From contig NZ_BCWW01000011.1 of the NCBI RefSeq assembly GCF_001894785.1, forward strand, positions 154,872-218,871: 64,000 nucleotides of DNA, given 5' to 3'. How positions within the stretch are numbered: the first letter of the stretch is position 1; every line of letters begins with the position of its first letter. Under the pieces are notes generated by a model. That model was not told the DNA's origin, made no database searches, and saw only the letters and a program-made list of their open reading frames with translations. Origin of the DNA: Rhodococcoides fascians NBRC 12155 = LMG 3623 (GTDB taxonomy: Bacteria > Actinomycetota > Actinomycetes > Mycobacteriales > Mycobacteriaceae). Of the stretch, positions 26,696 to 34,976 are shown one piece after another. The position numbers were made by a program, and so were the translations under genes.

Positions 26696-28372
26696 GTGGG
26701 TGGGTATAGCTTTCGTGGGGTGAAGACATGGGGGGATGTGTTCGAGCTCGGGGACCAGGAATTGGTCTCCGAGCTCGCCGATGTGACCTCCCTCGAAAAC
26801 GCTCTCGCAGCAAAGAGATTGACGTTGCTCGCCGAGATCGACCGACGCGGCTTGGCGATGAAACTCGGGCACTCGTCCGTCACCCGCTGGTACGCGAAGT
26901 CGATACGGATCACCGACGGATCCGCCGCCCGCCAGAACGCACTGGGGTACTGGCTGTTCGATCACCACACCGTGCTCGACGCCCTCGCCGACGGCCGCAT
27001 CCATGCCGCGCACGCCGCCGCCATCGCCGAGGGATACGACGTCGTGGTGGTGGCCGACCCGACGTTGGATCAGGTCCGCCGCGAAGGAATTGTCGCCGAA
27101 CTCCTCGACACCGCGATGCGCAACACCGCGGGGCAGGTGACCTCCCGCGCGCAGGCTTTGGCGCATGCGGCCGCGGACGACGCCCGAGCACGACACACGA
27201 AAGCCGAGAAACAAAGACGAGAGCAGGAACAGCAGGAACGCGAGCGTCATGATCAGGAGCGGCGGAAAGATGGTGGTGCGACCGCTACCGCTACCGGCCG
27301 GCTGCCCGATCCGGAACCGCCTGCACCCGAGCCTGTTCCGCCGACACCTGCACCGCGACCGGTGTCGGAAAACCCGGACCTTAACCGATTCGACCTGCAC
27401 CCGCTGGCCAACGGCCGCTTCCAGGTCGGTGGCGACATCGACCTGTTGCTCGCCGAGAAGCTGCTCACCGCTCTATCGCCGTTGACGGCACCGCGACCAG
27501 GTCCCGGCGGGGAGCGCGACCCACGCAGCCCGTCGAAGCGCCGGGCCGATGCACTCGATCAGATCCTCGACCGACACCTCCGCGGCAGCACTCGTGGGTC
27601 GGCGGGCGGGTCGCGGGCGTCGGTGCACCAGATCGTTCCCCTGCGCGACTTGCTCGCCCACGGCGCAAACAAGCAAACAGGCAGCACCGCAACGGAATCG
27701 GGCGACACCGGTACGGGCGCGGGGAGCTCCTCGAGCGGCGGCGAGAGCAACGGCTCGCGTCCGCATGGAGTGGCTCGAGGGGATATCGCTGCTCGCGGCG
27801 ATGCGACATCCAGATGTGGTGGTGCCGGGCAAGAATCTGTGCCCGAGCCGGGCGACGCTGGTCCTCGCAGCGATGCCGCGGCCCGTCGTGGCGGTGACAG
27901 TAACGGCGGGCAGAAGCCTGTCCCCAAGCCGGGCGACGCCGACTGGCCGTTCCACCTCGACTGGACCGGCCCCATCAGCCGCTTCCTCGCCGAACTCGTC
28001 ACCTGCGACGCCGACCTGACCCCGGTCATCGTCGACCACCACGGCGTACCACTCGCGCTCGGACGAACCACACGACTCGCCAGCGACGACCAACGCATCG
28101 CCCTGACCATCCGCGACACCTGCTGCGTCATGTGCGGCCGCCCAGCCCAGTGGTGCCAAGCCCACCACATCAGATTCTGGGAACACGGCGGCCGCACCGA
28201 CCTGATCAACCTCGCGCTGGTCTGCGGAGAATGCCACCGCCTCGTCCACCACGGCGACTGGCAGCTGCTGATGGGCGACGACGGACACCCCTACGCCATC
28301 CCACCCGAATCCGTCGACCCCAGGCAGCAACCCCTCCCCAGCTACCACCGACGAAAACAGCGAGCCGCGTGA
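26696..28372 (+). CDS. DUF222 / HNH endonuclease protein (13E12 family)
   Basis: 558 residues from a GTG at 26696; a GTG at 26720 is an equally possible start. The N-terminal DUF222 domain covers roughly residues 10-280, interrupted by a charged and proline-rich linker (KAEKQRREQEQQERERHD; PDPEPPAPEPVPPTP). A Gly/Ser-rich low-complexity insert near 330-400 carries two near-identical units (SVPEPGDAGP and PVPKPGDADW). The C-terminal HNH nuclease has CVMCGRPAQWCQAHHIRFW and VCGECHRLVHHGDW, with zinc cysteines and the catalytic His pair. Members occur in many copies in mycolata and are often linked to mobile repeats; their role is unknown. Confidence 0.88.
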   Translation: MGGYSFRGVKTWGDVFELGDQELVSELADVTSLENALAAKRLTLLAEIDRRGLAMKLGHSSVTRWYAKSIRITDGSAARQNALGYWLFDHHTVLDALADGRIHAAHAAAIAEGYDVVVVADPTLDQVRREGIVAELLDTAMRNTAGQVTSRAQALAHAAADDARARHTKAEKQRREQEQQERERHDQERRKDGGATATATGRLPDPEPPAPEPVPPTPAPRPVSENPDLNRFDLHPLANGRFQVGGDIDLLLAEKLLTALSPLTAPRPGPGGERDPRSPSKRRADALDQILDRHLRGSTRGSAGGSRASVHQIVPLRDLLAHGANKQTGSTATESGDTGTGAGSSSSGGESNGSRPHGVARGDIAARGDATSRCGGAGQESVPEPGDAGPRSDAAARRGGDSNGGQKPVPKPGDADWPFHLDWTGPISRFLAELVTCDADLTPVIVDHHGVPLALGRTTRLASDDQRIALTIRDTCCVMCGRPAQWCQAHHIRFWEHGGRTDLINLALVCGECHRLVHHGDWQLLMGDDGHPYAIPPESVDPRQQPLPSYHRRKQRAA

Positions 28373-28377
28373 ACAAC

Positions 28378-29874
28378 TCAGGCGCGCAACGCGCGCTTGA
28401 GCAACTTTCCGCTCTGGTTGCGGGGCAACTCGTCCAGGAAAGTGACGGTCTTCGGCACCTTGAACGGCGCGATCCTGCCCTTCACGTGGTCGATCAACTC
28501 CTGCGCCGACACCTCACTTCCGTCCTTGAGCACGACGACAGCAGTCACCGCTTCGATCCACCTGTCGTCCGGAGTCCCGATGACCGCCACCTCGGCAACG
28601 GCGGGGTGCGTGTAGATCGCGTCCTCGACCTCACGAGAAGCGACCAGAATTCCGCCCGTGTTGATGACGTCCTTGATCCGGTCGACGACCGTGATGAACC
28701 CCTCGGCGTCCCGAGTCACCAGATCACCCGAATGGAACCACCCACCCGAGAACGCATCCGCCGTCGCCTCCGGCTTGTCCCAGTAACCGTCGCACAATTG
28801 AGGCGAGCGGTAGAGAATCTCACCGGGCTCGCCGTCCGGCACATCGTTACCGTCCGCGTCGACGACGCGTGTCTCGACGAAGAACACCGCACGACCACAC
28901 GACGCCGGTCTGGCCTCGTGCTCGGACGGCTGCAGAACCGTTGCCAGCGGGCCGATTTCGGATTGCCCGAAACAGTTGTAGAACTCGATGTCCGGGTATC
29001 GCTCACGCAGCCGGGTCAACACGGTGACGGGCATGATCGACGACCCGTACTGAGCCTTCTTCAGCGACGAGAGATCGCGGGTATCGAGGTCGGGATGATT
29101 GGCGAGCGGAACCCACACCGTCGGTGCCAGGAACAACGACTTGATCTTCTCGTCCTCGATCCGCCGCAGAATCTCCGCGACGTCGGGCTTGCGCATCAGT
29201 CGCACGGTCGCCCCGACCGACAGATACGGCAGCATGAACACGTGCATCCCCGCCGAGTGGTACATCGGCATTACCAACAGCGGGTCGTCATCTCGGGTGA
29301 ACCCCAGAGCGATCACACACGAGACGTACTCGGCAACGAGCGCGCCGTGAGACATCATCGCGCCCTTGGGTTTCGACGTCGTGCCGGAGGTGTAGAGCAA
29401 CTGCGCCAGGTCCGCGGAGTCCGCGGCCGGCTCGAGGACCGAATCATCCCCAGCAGCGTCGAGCAGATCCGGAAGCGACACCACGAATTCGACGTCTGTG
29501 CCGCTCCGAACGGAATCGAGCGTGTTCGACAATTCCGGGTCGACGAGCACAGCCCGTGCGCCCGACTGATCGAGCAGATACAGCAGCTCGTCGCCCACAA
29601 GTGCGTAGTTGATGGGCACGTGCACCAATCCTGCTCGCGCACAGGCAAGAAATGCCACCACGTACGCGTCGGAGTTGACGCCGTACGCCGCTACCCGGTC
29701 ACCCTTGTTCAAGCCCATAGCAACCAGCCGACGGGCGACCCGCGTCACGGCGGTGTCGAGCTCGCGGTAGCTATGGCTGCGGCCTTCGAATGTCACGGCC
29801 GGACGGTCGGGAAATTTCGCGGCCGACCTGCGCAGAACGCCGTCGACGGTGCTGACTCGGGTGCCGTTCGTCAT
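28378..29874 (-). CDS. Acyl-CoA synthetase (AMP-forming), FadD type
   Basis: 498 residues from the ATG at 29874. It has the adenylate-forming signature LLYTSGTTSKPKGAMMSH, the YNCFGQSEIGPL region, SGDLVTRDAEGFITVVDR, and C-terminal Lys in RNQSGKLLKRAL, the catalytic lysine. It activates a carboxylic acid to its CoA ester using ATP. Size and motifs fit medium/long-chain fatty acid or related acid ligases; the substrate is open. It stands alone on its strand, with a small inverted repeat in its promoter. Confidence 0.9.
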   Translation of the reverse strand: MTNGTRVSTVDGVLRRSAAKFPDRPAVTFEGRSHSYRELDTAVTRVARRLVAMGLNKGDRVAAYGVNSDAYVVAFLACARAGLVHVPINYALVGDELLYLLDQSGARAVLVDPELSNTLDSVRSGTDVEFVVSLPDLLDAAGDDSVLEPAADSADLAQLLYTSGTTSKPKGAMMSHGALVAEYVSCVIALGFTRDDDPLLVMPMYHSAGMHVFMLPYLSVGATVRLMRKPDVAEILRRIEDEKIKSLFLAPTVWVPLANHPDLDTRDLSSLKKAQYGSSIMPVTVLTRLRERYPDIEFYNCFGQSEIGPLATVLQPSEHEARPASCGRAVFFVETRVVDADGNDVPDGEPGEILYRSPQLCDGYWDKPEATADAFSGGWFHSGDLVTRDAEGFITVVDRIKDVINTGGILVASREVEDAIYTHPAVAEVAVIGTPDDRWIEAVTAVVVLKDGSEVSAQELIDHVKGRIAPFKVPKTVTFLDELPRNQSGKLLKRALRA

Positions 29875-29880
29875 GCCAAC

Positions 29881-29896
29881 GACGTTATAGGACGTC
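29881..29896. promoter_or_regulatory. Inverted repeat over the fadD-like promoter
   Basis: GACGT-TATAGG-ACGTC lies seven bases upstream of the acyl-CoA synthetase start. Read on the minus strand it overlaps a TATAAC -10-like hexamer, so a regulator bound here would block transcription. The arms are only five bases, so this is tentative. Confidence 0.3.
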
Positions 29897-29961
29897 CAAG
29901 CTTCTCGCCTCGACTTCGGTGTCGATGGTTCGCTCGCCGATGACGGGGCATTCGGTGTTGC

Positions 29962-30501
29962 ATGACAATCAAACAAGCACTCGACAGTCTCGAGACTGCC
30001 TCGTTTCTCGACGGACCCAGCGACGCGATCCATGGCGTACTTGCACCTGCGGTAGCGGACAGTGCCGTCGGATCAGCGCTGCACGGCCGGTGGATCGGGC
30101 ACCCCATCCACCCTGCGCTGGTGACGGTGACCATCGGCAGCTGGACCAGCGCCGTCGCGCTCGATCTAGTCAAGAACCAGTCCAGGGCGGCCAAAATTGT
30201 CGTCGCGCTGGGTCTCGCGTCCGCGCCGCCGGCGATAGCGACCGGATGGGCCGACTGGTCGACGATGAACACTGTTCAGCGTCGGGTCGGCATCATCCAC
30301 GCGGCATCGAACGCAACCGGGGTGTTCCTCTTTCTGGGCTCCTACCTCCGTCGGCGGAAGCAGACCGACGGAGTCGCCAAAGCTCTGGCGGCGGCCGGCC
30401 TCGCAGCCGCAGGACTCGGCGGACTCATCGGCGGGCACCTCGCCTACAGCACCCCCGGCAGCGAGGCCGAGTCCGAAGCTCGACACCGCCTGCCGAGCTG
30501 A
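29962..30501 (+). CDS. DUF2231 membrane protein
   Basis: 179 residues. The LHGRWIGHPIHPALVTVTIGSW segment, split at HPIHPALV, is the DUF2231 hallmark and starts the first membrane helix. Three more hydrophobic helices follow (KIVVALGLASAPPAIATGWADW; GIIHAASNATGVFLFLGSY; AAGLAAAGLGGLIGGHLAY). The conserved histidines in the membrane suggest redox or metal/haem binding, but the family has no proven function. Five bases separate it from the convergent PASTA lipoprotein gene. Confidence 0.85.
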   Translation: MTIKQALDSLETASFLDGPSDAIHGVLAPAVADSAVGSALHGRWIGHPIHPALVTVTIGSWTSAVALDLVKNQSRAAKIVVALGLASAPPAIATGWADWSTMNTVQRRVGIIHAASNATGVFLFLGSYLRRRKQTDGVAKALAAAGLAAAGLGGLIGGHLAYSTPGSEAESEARHRLPS

Positions 30502-30505
30502 CCCG

Positions 30506-30970
30506 TCAACAGTTGTTCGGTTCTCCGATCTTGACCACCGACAACACGGCTTCGCCCTCGCCGATGAGGACGCCGGGAGCCGGATCCTGTTCGACGACAA
30601 TCCAGTTCGAATCGTTGACCTGCATACGGCCCTCCCCCGACGCGTCAGCGCTGCGGGAGTAGAAGACACCGGCCGCCTGTATCGCGTTCTGCGCTGACTG
30701 CAGATTCATACACACAACCGGAGGCATGGCAACGAGGACCGGCTCCGGCGCGGGCGATTGGGTTACGACCGGCTCGGACGCGGCGGCACTTGGGGCACCG
30801 GTTATGGCGGCCGAGGTCGGCGCGGCTGCGGTCGCCTCGACCGTGACCGTACGGACCTCGGTTCGGACATCGGACTCACTCGGGCTATCCGATCCGCAGC
30901 CCGCAAGGGCCACAGCGGACATCGCAAGCAGGATGGCCGATCGCACGGTGAACCGGGTATTGCTCGACAT
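30506..30970 (-). CDS. PASTA-domain lipoprotein
   Basis: 154 residues. The lipoprotein signal ends in lipobox LAGC (Cys25). An Ala/Pro/Thr-rich linker (about 30-75) leads into one C-terminal PASTA-like domain (VVCMNLQSAQNAIQAAG; VVEQDPAPGVLIGEGEAV). PASTA domains bind peptidoglycan fragments and normally sit on PknB kinases or penicillin-binding proteins. A single one on a small lipoprotein is likely a cell-wall-associated sensor or anchor. Divergent from the UvrA-like gene. Confidence 0.78.
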   Translation of the reverse strand: MSSNTRFTVRSAILLAMSAVALAGCGSDSPSESDVRTEVRTVTVEATAAAPTSAAITGAPSAAASEPVVTQSPAPEPVLVAMPPVVCMNLQSAQNAIQAAGVFYSRSADASGEGRMQVNDSNWIVVEQDPAPGVLIGEGEAVLSVVKIGEPNNC

Positions 30971-31069
30971 GAAAGCCTCTCGGTAGGACCGACGCTCACC
31001 GTCGGTCGATGCCCATATGACATCGCCAGACCAAGGAGTCTGTTACTTCGGAAGCGTCTCACACCGTTT

Positions 31070-31084
31070 CCGTACGCTGTACGG
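31070..31084. promoter_or_regulatory. Inverted repeat upstream of the UvrA-like gene
   Basis: CCGTAC-GCT-GTACGG is a perfect 6-bp dyad with a 3-base centre. The flanks GTTT and AAAC extend it with one extra base. It lies 57 bases before the UvrA-like start, over the likely promoter, and has the look of a TetR-type operator. The regulator is not in the window. Confidence 0.45.
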
Positions 31085-31141
31085 TAAACTGCGTCGGCCC
31101 AGGGCGAACCATCGTCGGGGCAGCGAAAGGTGGCCAAAGCG

Positions 31142-33445
31142 ATGAACGCAGTCCAGCCGATGATTGCCGACGAACGAACGACACCCGAACGAGAACTGTC
31201 CACGATCGTCGTGCGTGGAGCCCGAGAGAACAACCTGCGCGACGTCGACCTCGATCTGCCGAAACGCTCGCTGGTCGTGTTCGCCGGCGTCTCCGGGTCG
31301 GGCAAATCGTCACTGGTGTTCGACACCATCGCCGCCGACGCACAGCGGCAGATCAACTCCACGTTCACCGCGTTCGCGCAGACGTTCCTACCGTCCTACG
31401 GCCGACCGGATGCAGATCTGATCGCGAACCTGTCGGCCGTCGTCATCGTCGATCAGAAGCGACTGTTCGGTGGCCCGAGGTCGACGGTCGGCACCATCAC
31501 CGACATCGGAGACTGGCTGCGCATGCTGTGGTCCCGCGCCGTCACGCCGAGCATCGGCTACGCCAACGCCTTCTCGTTCAACGACCCCGCCGGAATGTGT
31601 CTCGAATGCGAGGGGCTCGGCGAGGCAAAGGTCGTCGACCTCGGCGAACTGGTGGACGAGTCGAAGTCGTTGCGCGAGGGCCCGTTCAAGCATCCCGACT
31701 TCGAGGTCGGCAAATGGCCGTACCGGGTGTTCGCCGACTCGGGCCTGTTCGATCTCGACGTCCCGATCGAGCAGTACTCGGCGCGCGAGCGTCACCTCTT
31801 CTTCGACGCCAAGCCCGGCGAGGTCGAGGTGACCAATCCCGACGCCGTCATGAAGAGCTACGAGGGCATCGTGTCGAGGTTCCGCCGAAGCTACCTCGCA
31901 AAGGACGCAGATGCGCTCAAGGGCAAGGCGAAAGCCGCGTTCGAGCGCATCGTCACGCGCGGCGTCTGCGAGGCCTGCGGCGGTTCCCGCTACAACGACA
32001 TCATCCGCGGCGCCGCTCTCGAAGGACTTTCCCTGCCCGACGCGTTCGCCATGCAGGTTTCCGAACTAGCCGACCGTATCGAACAATGGGACATCAAGGG
32101 CCTGCACTCCGTCACCGCCGAAATCGTCACGCAGTTGACCAGACTCGTCGATCTCGGCCTGGGCTACCTGAGCCTGGACCGTGCGACGTCCTCGCTCTCG
32201 GGTGGTGAATCCCAGCGCATCAAGATGGTTCGTCACCTCGGAGCCACGCTGAACGACATGCTCTACGTCTTCGACGAACCGACGACCGGTTTGCATCCTC
32301 GCGACGTCCACCGCCTGAACGACATGCTGCTCGCGCTGCGCGACAAGGGCAACACCGTCCTCGTCGTCGAACACGACCCCGAGGTGATGGCCATCGCCGA
32401 CCGGATCGTCGAGATCGGACCGGGTGCCGGAAAGTCCGGTGGCACCGTGGTGTTCGAGGGAAGCTTCGACGAGCTCCGCCGAGCCGACACCAGGACCGGC
32501 TCCGCACTCCGGCGTGATGACGCCGAGATACGTACTCCCCGTACGCCTTCGGGCTGGCTGAGTATCTCCGGTGCCACCACCCACAACCTGCGCGATGTCA
32601 GCGTCGACATCCCGCTCGGGGTTCTGACCGCCGTCACCGGTGTCGCCGGTTCCGGAAAGTCGAGCCTCATCCACGGTCATTTGCGCGAGGCCGCGCCCGA
32701 CGCCGTCGTCATCGACCAGGCACCGATCCGGGGCTCACGCCGTTCGTCCCCCGCGACTTACACCGGTCTGCTCGATCCGATCCGCGCGTACTTCGCCAAG
32801 AAGACGGGCCAGCCGCCGTCGCTGTTCTCCCCCAACTCGGACGGCGCGTGCCCCGATTGCCAGGGCAGCGGCGTCATTTTCACCGAACTCGGGTTCACCG
32901 ATCCCGTGACGAGTACCTGCGAGACGTGCCAGGGCAGGCGCTTTCGCTCCGGGGCAATCCGGCACACCGTCGACGGCGTCAGCATCGCCGACATCTTCGA
33001 GATGTCCGTCGAAGATGCGCAGGACTTCTTCGAGGTCAAGAAGATTCGAGACATTCTGCGCCGCTGCCGGGACGTCGGACTCGGCTACCTCTCGCTCGGG
33101 CAGAACTTGTCGTCACTGTCCGGCGGCGAACGGCAACGTCTCAAACTCGCCACCGAGCTGATCGGGTCGTCCTCGGTGCTGGTGCTCGACGAACCGACGA
33201 CGGGACTGCACCCGTCGGATGTGTCGAACTTGATCGCGTTGCTGTCCGGGATGGTCGACGAGGGCAGGTCGGTGATCGTCATCGAACACAACCTCGACGT
33301 CGTCGCCGCGGCGGATCACATCATCGATCTCGGTCCCGACGGCGGCCACAACGGCGGGCTGATCACGTTCACCGGGACGGTCGACGAATTGGTGGCCTCG
33401 GACACTCACACCGGTAGGTACTTGGCACGGAGCCTGGGGCGTTGA
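31142..33445 (+). CDS. Short UvrA paralogue (excinuclease ABC subunit A-like ATPase)
   Basis: 767 residues from the ATG at 31142 (GAAAGG 11 bases upstream; a GTG four codons earlier is possible). Two ABC ATPase halves are present: P-loops GVSGSGKSS and GVAGSGKSS, signatures LSGGESQRIKM and LSGGERQRLKL, and Walker B YVFDEPTTGLHP and LVLDEPTTGLHP. Zinc cysteine pairs CLEC and CEAC mark the first half, CPDC and CETC the second. Housekeeping UvrA is about 950 residues; this lacks the UvrB-binding and insertion regions. Such short UvrA proteins are often tied to self-resistance to DNA-binding drugs. The dyad at 31070 suggests inducible control. Confidence 0.88.
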   Translation: MNAVQPMIADERTTPERELSTIVVRGARENNLRDVDLDLPKRSLVVFAGVSGSGKSSLVFDTIAADAQRQINSTFTAFAQTFLPSYGRPDADLIANLSAVVIVDQKRLFGGPRSTVGTITDIGDWLRMLWSRAVTPSIGYANAFSFNDPAGMCLECEGLGEAKVVDLGELVDESKSLREGPFKHPDFEVGKWPYRVFADSGLFDLDVPIEQYSARERHLFFDAKPGEVEVTNPDAVMKSYEGIVSRFRRSYLAKDADALKGKAKAAFERIVTRGVCEACGGSRYNDIIRGAALEGLSLPDAFAMQVSELADRIEQWDIKGLHSVTAEIVTQLTRLVDLGLGYLSLDRATSSLSGGESQRIKMVRHLGATLNDMLYVFDEPTTGLHPRDVHRLNDMLLALRDKGNTVLVVEHDPEVMAIADRIVEIGPGAGKSGGTVVFEGSFDELRRADTRTGSALRRDDAEIRTPRTPSGWLSISGATTHNLRDVSVDIPLGVLTAVTGVAGSGKSSLIHGHLREAAPDAVVIDQAPIRGSRRSSPATYTGLLDPIRAYFAKKTGQPPSLFSPNSDGACPDCQGSGVIFTELGFTDPVTSTCETCQGRRFRSGAIRHTVDGVSIADIFEMSVEDAQDFFEVKKIRDILRRCRDVGLGYLSLGQNLSSLSGGERQRLKLATELIGSSSVLVLDEPTTGLHPSDVSNLIALLSGMVDEGRSVIVIEHNLDVVAAADHIIDLGPDGGHNGGLITFTGTVDELVASDTHTGRYLARSLGR

Positions 33446-33500
33446 CCGCTCCCCGATAGTGTTGGCGTTCGAAGAGACACCGGACAACACAGGAGTGGCA

Positions 33501-34448
33501 GTGCAGCGTCGATCGGCACGAATGATCTCAGCCGGGTTCGCGGTCGTCGCGCTCGTAGCGGCGGGATGCAGCACCACGGAAACGGACGCGCCACCCGCCG
33601 CCGATCCGGCACCCGCGGCAAGTGGCGGGTTTCCGAGGACGATCACGTCCGGCTCGGACGGCGGCTCGGTCACCATCGAGGCTGCTCCGCAGAAGATCGT
33701 GTCGCTGAGCCCGACCGCGACGGAGACGCTGTACGCCGTCGGGGCGGGCGACCAGGTGGTGGCCGTGGACGATCAATCGGACTTCCCCGCCGATGCTCCG
33801 AAGACAGGGTTGTCGGCGTTCACCCCGAGCCTCGAAGCGATCGTGGCGTACGACCCCGATCTGGTGATCGCCTCCACCGACCTGGGCCTCGTGACGTCGA
33901 CACTGGCCGAGGCAGGCGTTCCGACGCTGGTGTTGCCTGCCGCGACGAGCATCGACGATGCCTACTCGCAGATCGAACGCGTCGCGGACGCCACCGGCCA
34001 CGACGCCGACGGCGATGCCGTCGTATCCCGGACTCGTGACCGGATCGATGCAGCCGTCGCGAGCGTCCCGACCCGCGAGGCGCCGCTGACGTACTTCCAC
34101 GAACTCGATGACACGTTGTACACGGTGACGAGTGCGAGCTTCGTCGGGCAGATCTACGGTCTGTTCGGACTCACCAGCATCGCCGACGGTTCCGATGCAG
34201 GCGACTACCCGCAGCTCGCCGCCGAGGCCGTCATCACGTCGAACCCGGATGTGGTGTTTCTTGCCGACGCCCAATGCTGCGGCGTCACAGCCGCTTCCGT
34301 CTCGTCACGACCGGGATGGGGATCGATGACGGCCGTCCGCGACGGCCGCATCTTCCCGATGGACGAGGACCTGTCGAGTCGATGGGGCCCGCGTATCGCA
34401 GACCAGGCAGAGGCCGTCGCTGCGGTGGTACAACAGATCCCTGCGTGA
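33501..34448 (+). CDS. Substrate-binding lipoprotein of an iron/cobalamin-type ABC importer
   Basis: 315 residues from a GTG at 33501, preceded by AGGAG at five bases. The lipoprotein signal ends at Cys23 (LVAAGC). The mature part is a BtuF/FepB-type two-lobe protein with a rigid helix: KIVSLSPTATETLYAVGAGD, then AIVAYDPDLVIASTDLG, NPDVVFLADAQCCG and WGSMTAVRDGRIFPMDED. It would deliver a siderophore, haem or cobalamin to a permease/ATPase, neither of which is in the window. Its end is one base from the convergent LpqN-like gene. Confidence 0.88.
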   Translation: MQRRSARMISAGFAVVALVAAGCSTTETDAPPAADPAPAASGGFPRTITSGSDGGSVTIEAAPQKIVSLSPTATETLYAVGAGDQVVAVDDQSDFPADAPKTGLSAFTPSLEAIVAYDPDLVIASTDLGLVTSTLAEAGVPTLVLPAATSIDDAYSQIERVADATGHDADGDAVVSRTRDRIDAAVASVPTREAPLTYFHELDDTLYTVTSASFVGQIYGLFGLTSIADGSDAGDYPQLAAEAVITSNPDVVFLADAQCCGVTAASVSSRPGWGSMTAVRDGRIFPMDEDLSSRWGPRIADQAEAVAAVVQQIPA

Positions 34449-34449
34449 G

Positions 34450-34959
34450 CTATCGATGCCCGATACGAACTTCGTCCACGAATTCGTCTGCTGCCCATGC
34501 CAACCGAGACCTGATCCGGTCGGGCAGGGTAACCGTCAATTGAACGAGGTACTGATCGACGATGTGGTGGACGACGACATACCTGGTCCGAGCGAACAGC
34601 GTCCGACCGTCCCAGTCGTATCGACCCGCAATCGAAACGGACGGTAGACCGCAGAACGGGTCACGGTCGTAGCTGACGTCGATCCATTCCGGAAGTGCCC
34701 GGGAGTCGCCGAACCCACATGCCAGCAGGGTCTGCGGATCGAGTGACCGCGTCAACTTTCCGGTCAAGACTGCCGCGTTGGGAACGAATCCGTCGACCGC
34801 ATCTGTCGGAGAACACAGCACCGCGGTGGCGTGCGGAAACAGATGCGCAGGAACGAGATCCCACCCCGGCAGCGCGGGGAGCTCCAGACCGAACCTTGCG
34901 CATTCGTCGAGATGTACGGGCACGAGCTCGACATCCTGCTGTTGCAGAACGCTCTGCAT
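34450..34959 (-). CDS. LpqN-like protein without signal peptide (candidate T7SS chaperone)
   Basis: 169 residues from the ATG at 34959, which has AGGAGC eight bases upstream. The sequence matches the LpqN/LpqT pattern: LPALPGWDLVPAH, then DGFVPNAAVLTGKL, ALPEWIDVSYDR, FCGLPSVSIAGRYDWDG and a YLVQLTVTLPD strand. Members are usually lipoproteins, but this has no signal peptide or lipobox and should be cytoplasmic. The LpqN fold belongs to the Mog1/PsbP-like group, which also includes Eag chaperones for membrane-inserting T6SS effectors. It is the last gene of the EspC-like/WXG/membrane-protein operon, 17 bases after the membrane protein. A chaperone role is inference. Confidence 0.7.
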   Translation of the reverse strand: MQSVLQQQDVELVPVHLDECARFGLELPALPGWDLVPAHLFPHATAVLCSPTDAVDGFVPNAAVLTGKLTRSLDPQTLLACGFGDSRALPEWIDVSYDRDPFCGLPSVSIAGRYDWDGRTLFARTRYVVVHHIVDQYLVQLTVTLPDRIRSRLAWAADEFVDEVRIGHR

Positions 34960-34976
34960 CGATTGCTCCTGAGTTG

